Shown: piece by piece, positions 1-8,404 of the stretch
Layout: each line of letters begins with the position of its first letter
Position numbering within the stretch: position 1 is the first letter of the stretch
DNA from: JADKAV01 sp963732355
GTDB lineage: Bacteria; Actinomycetota; Actinomycetes; S36-B12; UBA10799
DNA: 64,000 nt
Direction: 5' to 3'
NCBI GenBank assembly: GCA_963732355.1
Contig: CAVSZD010000006.1
Span: forward strand, 248,001-312,000
Translations under genes and position numbers: made by a program
The notes under the pieces: generated by a model
Told to the model about the DNA's origin: nothing
The model's database searches: none
Seen by the model: the letters and a program-made list of their open reading frames with translations, nothing else

Positions 1-507
1 GCCCATCCCGACATAGCCGCTGGGATGGCGCACGCTCACCCGATTGGCCGGGTCCACGAGGTCGGCGATCGCGACCCGGTGCACCGCCGCCACCTCTGCC
101 GGATCCATCGCGGAGACCGGGGTCGGCCGCTGCCACCAAGCCAGGACCGGCGTCACCACGAACCCCGACGGCGGAAGCCAGACCTCCGGCAGTGGGTGGA
201 TCACCTCCACCCCGTCCGGGTCGAGCCCGGTCTCCTCCTGCGCCTCGCGCAAAGCCGCTGCCACAGGACCGCCATCGTCTTCATCCTCGGCGCCGCCCGG
301 GAAGGCCGGCTGACCGGCATGGGAGCGCATATCCGGAGCCCGCTGGATCAGAAGCACATCGGGGCCGTGGTCGGGGTGCTCGCCGAAGAGGATCAGCACC
401 GCCGAGCGCCGTCCGCCGTTCTCAGGCGGGGCGAACCTTGACAGTTCATCCGCGTCAAGCTTCTCGGATGCCAGGATCAGTGGCTCGAGCCAGGAGGGCG
501 CACTCAT
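1..507 (-). CDS. Nudix CoA diphosphatase-like hydrolase (3' end beyond window)
   Basis: This reading frame begins at ATG 507 and stays open to base 1, giving 169 residues without a stop, so the C-terminus lies outside the window. It has the signature of the CoA-pyrophosphatase Nudix subfamily: R-x4-R-x-HAGQ-x-AFPGG at about residues 56-72, running into a Nudix box that ends REAQEETGL. Such enzymes cleave CoA or its derivatives into 3',5'-ADP and acyl-phosphopantetheine, using metal bound by the box glutamates. The start overlaps the nth stop as ATGA, so the two are probably translated together. In M. tuberculosis a related Nudix gene lies close to nth, but a thioredoxin-like gene sits between them; that gene is absent here. 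Confidence 0.85.
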   Translation of the reverse strand, partial: MSAPSWLEPLILASEKLDADELSRFAPPENGGRRSAVLILFGEHPDHGPDVLLIQRAPDMRSHAGQPAFPGGAEDEDDGGPVAAALREAQEETGLDPDGVEVIHPLPEVWLPPSGFVVTPVLAWWQRPTPVSAMDPAEVAAVHRVAIADLVDPANRVSVRHPSGYVGMG

Positions 508-1196
508 GGGTTCTTGATCATCTTCTCGGCCCGGACCGGGTCCTGCTCACCCACCCCGTTCGAGGGGCACAACCGTGCCACCGGACATGCAGCACACGCT
601 GGTTTGCGGGCGAAACAACAACGCCTCCCGTGGAAGATCAGGCGGTGCGACACCATCGTCCGGTCCTTGCGGGGGAACAGCGCATCGAGGGCGTACTCGA
701 TACGCACGGGGTCGGTTTCCGTGGTCCAGCCGAGGCGTTGGGACAGCCGCGTCACATGGGTGTCCACGGTGAATCCCGGCTGGTCGAAGGCGTTGCCCCT
801 GACCACATGCGCGGTCTTGCGGCCAACACCGGGCAGTTTCGTCAGTTGTGACATGGGCCGGGGGATCTCGCCCTTGTACTTGTCGCATACGACCATGGCC
901 ATCGATTGCAGGGACGCCGCCTTGTTCCGGAAGAAGCCCGTAGACCGGATCAGGTTCTCCAGTTCCATCCGGTCGGCGCCGGCCAGGGACTGCGGATCCG
1001 GGTATGCGGCGAACACCGCAGGAGTCACCTTGTTGACGCGTTCGTCGGTGCATTGGGCGCTCAGAATCGTTGCCACGAGCAATTCGTACGGGTTGGCGAA
1101 ATCGAGTTCGCAGTGCGCATCTGGGTAGGTCGAAGCCAGAATCCGGTCGACCGCCCGGGCTCGCCGCACGATGGCCAGCGGCGAGGAGGAATCCAT
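504..1196 (-). CDS. nth: endonuclease III (DNA glycosylase/AP lyase)
   Basis: Base-excision repair enzyme that removes oxidised pyrimidines and nicks the abasic site. The protein shows the helix-hairpin-helix LPGVGRKTA with the catalytic Lys, followed by VDTHVTRL with the catalytic Asp, and a C-terminal iron-sulfur motif C-x6-C-x2-C-x5-C. The ATG at 1196 gives 230 residues and aligns with the usual N-terminus (an Arg-rich helix before the ELDF motif). An upstream in-frame ATG at 1277 would add 27 residues that do not look conserved. The gene is divergent from the RsiG-like gene and translationally coupled to the downstream Nudix gene. Confidence 0.95.
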   Translation of the reverse strand: MDSSSPLAIVRRARAVDRILASTYPDAHCELDFANPYELLVATILSAQCTDERVNKVTPAVFAAYPDPQSLAGADRMELENLIRSTGFFRNKAASLQSMAMVVCDKYKGEIPRPMSQLTKLPGVGRKTAHVVRGNAFDQPGFTVDTHVTRLSQRLGWTTETDPVRIEYALDALFPRKDRTMVSHRLIFHGRRCCFARKPACAACPVARLCPSNGVGEQDPVRAEKMIKNP

Positions 1197-1362
1197 CTCA
1201 CCAGGGTACGTCGTCGTCCGGACCTGCGCGCCGGGCCAGGTTTGGCGCACGCGGCCAAAACGGTTCGGGGCCGGCAAACGTAACCCATTGGGGGGTCACC
1301 CTGGGGGTGCAACCACACGTTCGAGTGGTAAGGCCGGGGCCCGGGGCGTCCGATGAAACACC

Positions 1363-1842
1363 ATGACCACGTTCCAGGAGTCGCAGGTGTCACTGTCGGA
1401 CCTGTCCCTGGATGACCTGCGCATTCTGCGCCGGCACCTCACCGACGAAGAGGGCCGGGTGTCGTACTGGCGCCGACTGTTCCAGGCCCGGCTCGACATG
1501 CTCGGCGACGATCAGCACGTCGATACCCGCGATGTGCGGGCGATTCTGGAGGACGCCTCCAACGCCCCTCGCAGGTGGCAGGCACTGGGCCTGCACCCGG
1601 CTGATATCGACACCTCCATGCCCGAGGCCCAATCCCTGTGGCAGCGCGTTGTGGACCTGAACGACCCGCAGCAACGTGCTTCGTACAGCAGGGTTCTGCG
1701 CCAAATGGAGGACTCGCTGTCGAAGAACCGCAAGTCCCTGCACAGGCAGATCGACGCGGTGACGGCCGAACTGATCGCCAGATACAAGACAAATCCCTCA
1801 CTGGCGTTGACCGCATTGCCCCTTCAGCGCCAGCACGCTTGA
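1363..1842 (+). CDS. RsiG-like anti-sigma factor with twin c-di-GMP signature
   Basis: 159-residue, mostly helical, charged protein. It contains the RsiG c-di-GMP motif E(x)3S(x)2R(x)3Q(x)3D exactly at E30, S34, R37, Q41, D45. A second copy at E116, S120, R123, H127, D131 is complete except for His in place of Gln. In Streptomyces, RsiG is an antiparallel coiled coil whose two helices each carry this motif; c-di-GMP-loaded RsiG sequesters the sigma factor WhiG. The spacing of two helices separated by about 70 residues fits that fold. No sigma factor gene lies nearby. The gene sits between nth (divergent) and crp (45 bp downstream, same strand), so it may share a transcript with crp. The family call rests on the motif; the partner sigma factor is unknown. 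Confidence 0.72.
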   Translation: MTTFQESQVSLSDLSLDDLRILRRHLTDEEGRVSYWRRLFQARLDMLGDDQHVDTRDVRAILEDASNAPRRWQALGLHPADIDTSMPEAQSLWQRVVDLNDPQQRASYSRVLRQMEDSLSKNRKSLHRQIDAVTAELIARYKTNPSLALTALPLQRQHA

Positions 1843-1887
1843 GCGATAACGGGCACAAAGGGCCCTCACTGGGCCAGACTGTGAATC

Positions 1888-2562
1888 GTGGATGACGTTC
1901 TACGCCAAGCCCCCCTGTTCGCAGCCCTTGATGACGAGGCGGCTTCTGCCCTGCAAGCCTCGACCGTTGAGGTCCGTCTGTCGAAGGGCCAAGACCTCTT
2001 CCTCGAGGGCGAGCCCGGTGACCGGATGTTCGTCATCACCGAGGGCAAGATCAAGCTCGGTCACACCGCCTCCGACGGCCGGGAGAGCCTGCTGGCCATT
2101 CTCGGGCCCAGCGAGTTGCTCGGGGAGTTGTCACTCTTCGACCCCGGGCCGCGCACCGCGACTGCCACCGCCCTGACCGACGCGACCCTGATTGCCGTGG
2201 GTCACTCGGCGCTGCGGCCGTGGTTGACCGGCCGTCCGGAGGTCGCCGAGGCTCTGCTGCAAGCCCTCGCCCAGCGTCTGCGGCGCACCAATGAGGCGAT
2301 GGCCGACCTCGTGTTCTCCGACGTCCCGGGCCGGATCGCGAAGATCCTGCTGGAGCTCGGCGAGAAGTTCGGCCGGCAGATGCCCGACGGTTTGCACGTG
2401 ACCCACGACATGACCCAGGAAGAACTTGCCCAGCTCGTCGGGGCTTCCCGGGAGACTGTCAACAAGGCGCTGGCCGACTTCGCGACCCGCGGCTGGATCC
2501 GGCTGGAGTCGCGATCCGTGGTCCTGATAGACATCGATCGGCTACAACGCCGCGCGCGCTAG
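1888..2562 (+). CDS. crp: Crp/Fnr-family cAMP-responsive regulator
   Basis: 224-residue global regulator closely resembling mycobacterial Crp (Rv3676). The N-terminal cyclic-nucleotide-binding beta barrel (about residues 10-125) contains the phosphate-binding cassette GELSLFDPGPRTATA with the Glu and Arg that contact cAMP. The C-terminal winged helix has the recognition stretch LVGASRETVNKALADF. There is no N-terminal Cys cluster, so this is Crp-like and not an oxygen-sensing Fnr. The start is GTG. The following glycosyltransferase begins 9 bp after the stop, which suggests cotranscription. Confidence 0.95.
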   Translation: MDDVLRQAPLFAALDDEAASALQASTVEVRLSKGQDLFLEGEPGDRMFVITEGKIKLGHTASDGRESLLAILGPSELLGELSLFDPGPRTATATALTDATLIAVGHSALRPWLTGRPEVAEALLQALAQRLRRTNEAMADLVFSDVPGRIAKILLELGEKFGRQMPDGLHVTHDMTQEELAQLVGASRETVNKALADFATRGWIRLESRSVVLIDIDRLQRRAR

Positions 2563-2571
2563 GGGCTGTGA

Positions 2572-3729
2572 TTGCCCCGCCTCACCGCCACCGCCTGGGT
2601 GGCCATCGGAGTCGCAGTCGCCCTGTGCCTGCACTACCTCGTGCTGGCGCGCGATGCCTACCTACTTGATCTTGATGTCTACCGCGAGGCGGTGGCTGTC
2701 GCCTGGGCCGGCGGCGACCTGTACGCAGGCCTGTTCACCGACATAGGACTGCCGTACCTGTATCCGCCGTTCGCGATCATCTTCCTGACTCCTGTTGCGC
2801 TGCTGTCGGACATCAGTGCGCAGGTGGTGTGGACGGTTCTGACCTTGGTCGCGACGGTCCTGTACGCGGTCGTGTGCGTGGTCAACTTCGCGGCCCAGCG
2901 GTTCCACACTGCCACCGTCTACGCCGTCACGATCGCGTTCGCCCTGGCCATGGAACCCACGGAATCCGGCTTCAAGTTCGGGCAGATCAACATCCTGCTC
3001 GCGTTGTTCATGGTCCTCGATCTCAATGCCCACACCGGCCGACTGCCCCAGGGGGTGCTCACGGGCCTGGCCGCCGCGGTCAAACTCACGCCACTGCTGG
3101 TTGCCGTCTACTACCTGGTGACCGGGCGGATCCGCTCAGGGCTGGTGACGATTGGGACGTTCCTGGCGGCAACCGCAGTGGCCGCGGTCGTCTTCCCGCA
3201 GGCCTCGTGGACCTACTGGACAGGAACCTTCTTGGAGTCCGACAGGGTCGGCGTGGCGTACATCAGCAACCAATCCATCAACGGTCTGCTGCAGCGCCAA
3301 CTCGGCGACACCGGTACCGCCAAGCTCGTCTGGCTCGCGCTCGCCGCATTGATCGTCGTCGCCACCATGGTGATGGCCCATCATCTGTTCGGCGCGTTCC
3401 CGCACTTGACCGACGCCCTGGTCCTGGCAGCGATTCTGCTGGTGTCTCCCATCAGTTGGACCGCCCACTGGATCCTGATCCTGCCGCTGCTGCTGGTGGC
3501 AGCGCTGCCCGACCGACCTGTGCCTTGGCTTCAGGGCACTGCTGTACTGCTCGCCGTGGCCTTGCTCTACGGTGTCGTGCGCCCGCAGGAGACCGCGCAG
3601 ATCCTGGCCGACCCGCAGGAGGGCCAACTCCTGTTCGGCAACAGCTTCACCTGGCTGACTTTGCTGGTGGCTTTGGCCTGTGTGGGCTGGTACTGGTCGC
3701 GCACTTCCGAACCGGAACGCCCGCGTTAG
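2572..3729 (+). CDS. GT87 (DUF2029) polyprenol-phosphate-mannose mannosyltransferase
   Basis: 385-residue membrane protein with about ten hydrophobic segments and the DLDVYREA motif after the first membrane segment, typical of the GT-C, GT87 alpha-mannosyltransferases that use polyprenyl-phosphomannose on the outer face of the membrane to extend mannolipids. The best start is TTG at 2572, because AGGGG at 2561-2565, overlapping the crp stop, gives a well spaced ribosome-binding site. It is 9 bp behind crp. Its TAG stop (3727-3729) lies inside the first copy of the 68-bp palindrome, so the repeat supplies the end of the reading frame. The precise acceptor cannot be told from sequence. Confidence 0.75.
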   Translation: MPRLTATAWVAIGVAVALCLHYLVLARDAYLLDLDVYREAVAVAWAGGDLYAGLFTDIGLPYLYPPFAIIFLTPVALLSDISAQVVWTVLTLVATVLYAVVCVVNFAAQRFHTATVYAVTIAFALAMEPTESGFKFGQINILLALFMVLDLNAHTGRLPQGVLTGLAAAVKLTPLLVAVYYLVTGRIRSGLVTIGTFLAATAVAAVVFPQASWTYWTGTFLESDRVGVAYISNQSINGLLQRQLGDTGTAKLVWLALAALIVVATMVMAHHLFGAFPHLTDALVLAAILLVSPISWTAHWILILPLLLVAALPDRPVPWLQGTAVLLAVALLYGVVRPQETAQILADPQEGQLLFGNSFTWLTLLVALACVGWYWSRTSEPERPR

Positions 3730-3792
3730 AGGTTGTGGTCCTGGTTAGCGAATCCACGCGTTGTTTCGCTAACCAACAGCACAACCTCTAAC
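3725..3792. repeat. 68-bp palindromic element, copy 1
   Basis: Begins GTTAGAGGTTGTG and ends CACAACCTCTAAC, with a second inverted pair GGTTAGCGAA / TTCGCTAACC around the core TCCACGCGTTG. The only large mismatch between the arms is GTCC on the left against ACAG on the right. It lies between the convergent GT87 and MBL genes and contains the GT87 stop codon. The upstream flank GCCCGC is shared with copies 2 and 4. Function unknown; a bidirectional terminator or a REP-like element are the simplest readings. Confidence 0.9.
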
Positions 3793-3804
3793 CAGGAGGC
3801 CTGC

Positions 3805-3905
3805 GGCGCTGCCCGGGGTCGGTCGGCGGCCCGGCGGCGCTGCCCGGGGTCGCTGGCGCCGCGGCGCTGCCCGGGGTCGGTCGGCGGCCCGGCGGCGCTG
3901 CCCGC
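3805..3905. repeat. GC-rich tandem repeat between palindromes 1 and 2
   Basis: Four units beginning GGCGCTGCCCG start at 3805, 3836, 3863 and 3894 (spacing 31, 27 and 31). The last unit runs directly into palindrome copy 2. The intervening DNA is also repeated (GGTCGGCGGCCCG twice). The unit is not found beside the other palindromes in the window. Confidence 0.85.
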
Positions 3906-3973
3906 GTTAGAGGTTGTGGTCCTGGTTAGCGAATCCACGCGTTGTTTTTCTAACCAACAGCACAACCTCTAAC
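3906..3973. repeat. 68-bp palindromic element, copy 2
   Basis: Identical to copy 1 except in the right inner arm, where TTTCGC has become TTTTTC, which weakens the inner stem. It ends 7 bp before the stop of the convergent MBL gene. Copies 1 and 2 with the repeat between them form a duplicated unit of 181 bp. Confidence 0.9.
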
Positions 3974-3980
3974 CAACGGC

Positions 3981-4805
3981 TCAGCGTGGTCGCAGATACT
4001 CCAGCTGGGCACGCACACTCAACTCCGCCGCGGGCCAAAGCACCTGCGGGACGTCGGCGTACACCCGCGCCACGATCTCGCGGGGTACTGCAGCCGCAGG
4101 CAGGTCCGGGTCGAGGTCGGCCAACGCCGATCGGACCTCGTCGAGACGCTGCTGGCGATGTTCCAAGTAGGCCGCCAGTACTGCCGACGCGTCCTCAAGT
4201 ACCGGACCGTGACCCGGCCAGACGGCTGTCACACCGGCTGAGCCCACGAGCTCGTGCAACCGGCGCAGGGAGCCGAGGTAGTCCGCCAACCGCCCGTCGG
4301 GGTGGGCGACGACCGTGGTCCCGCGCCCGAGGATGGTGTCGCCGGTAAGCAGCGCCGCAAGCCCAGGCACATACATGCTCACAGAGTCGTGGGTGTGTCC
4401 TGGCGTTCCCACAATCCGGATCAGCAGGTCGGCATGCTCGACGACGTCCCCGTGCGCGAGGCCCTCGTCACCGAGCCGGTGTGCCGGGTCCAGTGCCCGC
4501 ACCGGTGCCCGCAGTTCATCGGCGAACAACCGCGCCCCCCCACTGTGGTCGGCGTGGCCGTGAGTCAGCAGGATCTCCGTCACACGTCGCCCGTCGAGTG
4601 CGGCGCGGACGGCCTCAAGGTGCTCCCGGCTGTCAGGACCGGGATCCACAAGAACAACCGCTTCGGCACCGGCCTGGAGCAACCACGTGTTCGTACCGTC
4701 CAAGGTCATCGGGCCGGGGTTGCCGGCCAGCACGCAGGTCGCACCCTTGTACTGCCCGCCGGACCACGGCCCCATACTCCCGGGCATCGCGACGTACCCG
4801 GTCAT
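3981..4805 (-). CDS. metallo-beta-lactamase fold hydrolase
   Basis: 274-residue soluble hydrolase with the dizinc motif THGHADH at residues 81-87, further ligands in GTPGHTHDS (about residue 135) and GDT (about 156), and a C-terminal helical winged domain as in LACTB2/Rv3677c-type proteins. The substrate is unknown; eukaryotic LACTB2 is a nuclease, but that is not evidence for this protein. The gene overlaps the upstream Nudix gene by 4 bp (ATGA) and is the last gene of a four-gene operon DUF4177-RidA-Nudix-MBL whose order matches mycobacteria in part. It converges on the GT87 gene across two palindromes. Confidence 0.85.
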   Translation of the reverse strand: MTGYVAMPGSMGPWSGGQYKGATCVLAGNPGPMTLDGTNTWLLQAGAEAVVLVDPGPDSREHLEAVRAALDGRRVTEILLTHGHADHSGGARLFADELRAPVRALDPAHRLGDEGLAHGDVVEHADLLIRIVGTPGHTHDSVSMYVPGLAALLTGDTILGRGTTVVAHPDGRLADYLGSLRRLHELVGSAGVTAVWPGHGPVLEDASAVLAAYLEHRQQRLDEVRSALADLDPDLPAAAVPREIVARVYADVPQVLWPAAELSVRAQLEYLRPR

Positions 4806-5515
4806 GTCAGACGCTCACCGGTGTGCTCGTTGACCAGAATCCAGTCGACTTCCCCGTCCCCTGTGGCTATTGGTCGCGGCATGATCGGCACCGGCTGCCT
4901 GTCCACTGCAAGGGCGGCGTCAACAGAGTCGAAAGTCGACAGCTCGGCGAGCACCGCTGCGGTCGGCGGCAGCATCGGCAACCCGCCAGTCTCATGCGGG
5001 CGGAACCAGCCGACGGCTTGGTGCTCCGCGCTGAGACCGGCCAGGTCTTGGCCATCGGGAAGCACCGCCGCGAAGAAGCGAGTGTCGAAGCGGCGGCTCT
5101 CCACCTCAGGGGTCACCCAGTGGGCGAACGGTCGTAGGGCGTCGACATCGGGCTGCAACCCCAGTTCCTGCAGAACCTGCGCGAAGTCGGCTTCTCGAAG
5201 GTGTTGCAGATCCCCAGAGGCTGGCGGGCGGCTGAGCAAGACCCCGCACTCCTCGAACGTCTCACGGATCGCGGCCACCGCCCACGGATCCGGCCACTGC
5301 GCGTCCGCGTCGTCGAGCGCTCCCCCGGGGAATACGTACATGCCACGGGCGAACCCGAGATTCGCGGCCTTCTGCAGCAGGGCGACCTCGAAGCCGTCGA
5401 ACGCCTCGCGCAGCAGCACCAGAGTGGACGCGGGGCGAGTGGCCGGCGGGGTCCATTCGCCGCCATAGACGACGGCCTTGGCCCGTGCCATCAACTCCTC
5501 GGGCAGGCGCATCAC
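4802..5515 (-). CDS. Nudix hydrolase (NUDT19-like)
   Basis: 237 residues with a Nudix box at about residues 64-93, starting GGALDDAD and ending RETFEECGV. The spacing inside the box is longer than usual, as in NUDT7/NUDT19-like acyl-CoA diphosphatases, so a CoA-type substrate is possible but not shown. Start and stop overlap the neighbours by 4 bp on both sides (RidA upstream, MBL hydrolase downstream), so it is an inner gene of a tightly coupled operon. Confidence 0.82.
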   Translation of the reverse strand: MMRLPEELMARAKAVVYGGEWTPPATRPASTLVLLREAFDGFEVALLQKAANLGFARGMYVFPGGALDDADAQWPDPWAVAAIRETFEECGVLLSRPPASGDLQHLREADFAQVLQELGLQPDVDALRPFAHWVTPEVESRRFDTRFFAAVLPDGQDLAGLSAEHQAVGWFRPHETGGLPMLPPTAAVLAELSTFDSVDAALAVDRQPVPIMPRPIATGDGEVDWILVNEHTGERLT

Positions 5516-5967
5516 AGAACCTCTGCGATGACCTCTACCTCGACGGGCGCGTTCAGCGGCAGGGCAGCCACTCCCACGGCAGACCGGGCATGCACTCCGC
5601 GTTCGCCGAGGATGTCTCCGATCAGCTCGGAGGCACCGTTGATGACCTGCGGCTGGGCGGTGAAACCCGGTGCGCTGGCGACGAAACCGACAACCTTGAC
5701 GATGCGCACGTTCTCAAGTCCGTCGGCTTGAGCCGCCACCGCGGCCAAGGCATTGAGGGCACACTGGCGGGCGCAGGCCACGGCGTCGTCCACGCTGACA
5801 TCAGTTCCCACCAGACCTGCGTGCAGGAGTTCGCCAGCTACGAAGGGCAACTGCCCGGAGGTGTAGATATAGGCACCCGTACGCACCGCTGGGACGTAGG
5901 CGGCGACCGGGGCGGGGACCTCCGGCAGCGTCACGCCGAGGTCCGCGAGCCGTTGGGCGACGCTCAC
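5512..5967 (-). CDS. RidA/YjgF-family protein
   Basis: 151 residues. The family deaminates reactive enamines and imines formed by pyridoxal-phosphate enzymes. The C-terminal HARSAVGVAALPLNAPVEVEV holds the conserved Arg and the strand pattern of the trimer interface. The GTG at 5967 is chosen because it overlaps the stop of the upstream DUF4177 gene as GTGA and gives the same length as the mycobacterial neighbour Rv3678c. An ORF extension to 6039 runs through that upstream gene in another frame and is not real. Confidence 0.85.
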   Translation of the reverse strand: MSVAQRLADLGVTLPEVPAPVAAYVPAVRTGAYIYTSGQLPFVAGELLHAGLVGTDVSVDDAVACARQCALNALAAVAAQADGLENVRIVKVVGFVASAPGFTAQPQVINGASELIGDILGERGVHARSAVGVAALPLNAPVEVEVIAEVL

Positions 5968-6119
5968 GCCTTGGGCCGTTTGAAGTAGGCGACCAGGTTC
6001 TCTGCGGCCGGTCCGGGTACAACCTGAACGAGTTCCCAACCGTCAGCCCCGAAGTTGTCCAGGATCGCCTTGGTGTTGTGGATGAGAAGCGGGGCCGTCA
6101 AGTACTCCCAGGTAGTCAT
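5964..6119 (-). CDS. 51-residue DUF4177-like small protein
   Basis: A short frame from ATG 6119 to TGA 5964 encodes 51 residues beginning MTTWEYLTAP and containing FGADGWELVQV, the hallmark of DUF4177-type small proteins. It overlaps the RidA start by 4 bp (GTGA). M. tuberculosis has a gene of about the same size at this place (Rv3678A). It is divergent from the first ArsA-like gene, separated by 61 bp. Function unknown. Confidence 0.8.
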   Translation of the reverse strand: MTTWEYLTAPLLIHNTKAILDNFGADGWELVQVVPGPAAENLVAYFKRPKA

Positions 6120-6180
6120 GTCACGACCCTAGGCCACCGCACGAATGGGAGGCCAGCGGCGGCTGGCCTAGGCTGGGAGG

Positions 6181-7176
6181 GTGAGTAGGCGGGCACCCAA
6201 TTGGTCGCGTGTGCGACTACATGTCGTGTCCGGAAAGGGCGGGACCGGCAAGACCACAGTTGCTGCCGCTTTGGCACTCGCGTTGGCCAAGGGCGGTAAG
6301 AAAGTGCTCCTGCTCGAGGTGGAGGGCCGACAAGGCATCGCCCAGCTTTTCGACACTCCGCCTCTGCCGTACATGGAGAGCAAGGTCGCCGTGGCCCAGG
6401 GCGGCGGGGTCGTCTACGCCCTGCCCGTTGATCCCGAGGATGCCCTGCTCGAGTACCTGGAGATGTTCTACGGGATCAAGCGCGGCGGTTACGCACTGCG
6501 CAAGCTCGGGGCCATCGACTTCGCGACCACCATCGCCCCCGGACTGCGCGATGTCCTGCTCACTGGAAAGGCCTCCGAGGCCGTGAAACGCGGCGAGAAG
6601 CTCAACCGGCCGGCATACGACGCGGTGGTGATGGACGCACCTCCGACCGGGCGGATCACCCGGTTCTTGAACGTGAACACCGAGATCGCGGGGCTTGCCA
6701 AAGTCGGTCCGATCCGCTCACACGCGGATTCGGTGATGGGTGTGATCCGGTCTGCGCGCACAGCGGTGCACTTGGTGACCTTGCTCGAAGAGATGCCCGT
6801 TCAGGAGACGCTGGACGGGATCGCGGATCTTCAGGCAGCGGGCCTTCCCTTGGGCGCGGTAGTCATCAACCAGTCGCGCGACTCCGAACTCTCAGGCGAG
6901 GAACTGGCGATGGCGACGGCTCGGTCTCTGCCAGATGAGGAGTTGCGGGCCGGGCTCGCGGCCGCGGGGATTGAACCGGCACCCAGGGTGATAGCGGCGT
7001 TGGAGGATGAGGCCGCCGACCATGCGGCGCGGGTGCACCTGCAGGACACCGAACGCGAACGATTGGACGCGGCTGGACTCCCGCTCATGGAGTTGCCTCT
7101 GCTGGCATCGGGCATCGACCTTGCAGCCCTTTACTCGCTGGCCGACGCTTTGACCGATCAGGGGCTGCCGGGATGA
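6181..7176 (+). CDS. Get3/ArsA-like ATPase, first subunit
   Basis: 331-residue P-loop ATPase. The deviant Walker A motif SGKGGTGKTT lies near residue 17, and DAPPTGR follows as the switch region. It corresponds to Rv3679 in mycobacteria, where the two ArsA-like proteins form a complex resembling eukaryotic Get3. The arsenite-binding cysteines of true ArsA are not evident, so arsenic export is unlikely. GTG 6181 is directly preceded by GGGAGG with almost no spacer, so initiation may be weak or leaderless. The next gene overlaps by 4 bp, implying a stoichiometric pair. Confidence 0.88.
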   Translation: MSRRAPNWSRVRLHVVSGKGGTGKTTVAAALALALAKGGKKVLLLEVEGRQGIAQLFDTPPLPYMESKVAVAQGGGVVYALPVDPEDALLEYLEMFYGIKRGGYALRKLGAIDFATTIAPGLRDVLLTGKASEAVKRGEKLNRPAYDAVVMDAPPTGRITRFLNVNTEIAGLAKVGPIRSHADSVMGVIRSARTAVHLVTLLEEMPVQETLDGIADLQAAGLPLGAVVINQSRDSELSGEELAMATARSLPDEELRAGLAAAGIEPAPRVIAALEDEAADHAARVHLQDTERERLDAAGLPLMELPLLASGIDLAALYSLADALTDQGLPG

Positions 7177-8300
7177 GCGGGCGGCACTTGGACATCGACG
7201 CCCTTCTTGACGACCCCGGTGTGGGGGTAATCGTGTGCTGCGGGTCGGGTGGGGTCGGGAAAACCACAACCGCGGCAGCTCTGGCCCTGCGTGCGGCCAG
7301 ACGTGGGCGCAACGTGTGTGTGCTGACCATCGACCCAGCCCGCCGGCTCGCGCAGTCCATGGGGCTGACCGAGCTGGACAACACCCCCCGGCCCGTTCCC
7401 GGCATCGAGGGCGGCCAGCTCAGCGCCATGATGCTGGACATGAAGCGGACCTTCGACGAGATCGTCATGGCCCACTCCGACACCGAACGTGCGCAGGCGA
7501 TCCTCGAGAACCCGTTCTACCAAGCCCTTTCGAGTTCCTTCGCCGGAACCCAGGAGTACATGGCGATGGAGAAACTCGGACAGCTCAAGGCCCAGTCGGC
7601 CTCCGGTGAGCACTGGGATCTGATCGTGGTCGACACTCCGCCCTCGCGTTCTGCGCTGGACTTCCTGGATGCGCCGAAACGGCTCGGTTCGTTCCTCGAC
7701 GGCAGGCTCATCCGGGTGCTGGCCGCACCTGCTCGCGGCGCCGGGCGGATGTCGGCGCGGGTGATCAACGCATCGCTGAGTCTGTTCACCGGCGCCATGA
7801 GCAAGATCCTCGGCGGGCAGGTCCTGCGTGACATCCAGCTCTTCGTCACCAGTTTCGACGCTCTGTTCGGAGGCTTCCGCGAGCGCGCAGAGCAGACCTA
7901 CTCACAACTGCAGGCCCCGGACACCCGCTTCATCGTGGTGGCCGCCCCTGAACCGGATGCCCTGCGCGAAGCCTCGTACTTCGTCCAACGGCTTGAGGCC
8001 GAGCGCATGCCGTTGGCTGGGCTTGTCCTCAACCGTGTGCAAGAGGTGCGCCTTCCCGATCTGAGTCCGGCGACTGCCCGCGCCGGGGCCGAACGCCTGG
8101 CCGAGGAACACACACTGGTCGCCGAGTTGCTCAGGCTGCACGCCGACCGGATGGAAACCGCAGCCCGGCAGGAACACCTTGCGCGGTCTTTCACCGGTGC
8201 GCACCCCGGGGTCCCGGTCGCCAGCGTGATCGCACTGGCCGACGACGTCCACGATCTGGACGGTCTGACCGAAGTGGGCGACCTGCTCGCTGACGGGTAG
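7173..8300 (+). CDS. Get3/ArsA-like ATPase, second subunit
   Basis: 375 residues with Walker A GSGGVGKTT near residue 24, the A-loop-like LTIDPARRLAQS, and switch motif VDTPPSRSA. It matches Rv3680, partner of the first ATPase. The ATG overlaps the previous stop (ATGA). Mycobacterial work links the pair to tolerance of toxic small metabolites; whether that holds here is unknown. It is followed by a 395-bp repeat-rich gap. Confidence 0.88.
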   Translation: MSGRHLDIDALLDDPGVGVIVCCGSGGVGKTTTAAALALRAARRGRNVCVLTIDPARRLAQSMGLTELDNTPRPVPGIEGGQLSAMMLDMKRTFDEIVMAHSDTERAQAILENPFYQALSSSFAGTQEYMAMEKLGQLKAQSASGEHWDLIVVDTPPSRSALDFLDAPKRLGSFLDGRLIRVLAAPARGAGRMSARVINASLSLFTGAMSKILGGQVLRDIQLFVTSFDALFGGFRERAEQTYSQLQAPDTRFIVVAAPEPDALREASYFVQRLEAERMPLAGLVLNRVQEVRLPDLSPATARAGAERLAEEHTLVAELLRLHADRMETAARQEHLARSFTGAHPGVPVASVIALADDVHDLDGLTEVGDLLADG

Positions 8301-8337
8301 CGCTGGGGGTGGCCCGGCTGGCGGCTGGGTGGCCGGC

Positions 8338-8404
8338 CTGGCCCGGCAGTTGGTGACCGCCCTGGCCCGGCAGGCAGTTGGTGACCGCCCTGGCCCGGCA
8401 GTTG
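8338..8404. repeat. tandem repeat left of palindrome copy 3
   Basis: Units starting CTGGCCCGGCAG begin at 8338, 8362 and 8390, each followed by TTGGT or GCAGTTGGT. The last unit joins palindrome copy 3 directly, its TTGG continuing into the GTTAGAGG end. Non-coding. Confidence 0.8.

Noticed and set aside
3725..3792. Integron attC site
   Set aside because: The ends GTTAGAG and CTCTAAC resemble the core boxes but are in the wrong order and miss the required end bases; no integrase or cassette array is present.
3733..3972. Open frames on both strands through the palindromes, each encoding LVSESTRCFANQQHNL-like sequence (also at 8413-8646)
   Set aside because: The sequence follows from the repeat being palindromic and free of stops in one frame; there is no ribosome-binding site, and the frames run into tandem repeats.
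6181..8300. Arsenite efflux pump (ArsA)
   Set aside because: Neither ATPase shows the arsenic-binding cysteines and there is no arsB or arsR nearby; the pair fits the Get3-like group.
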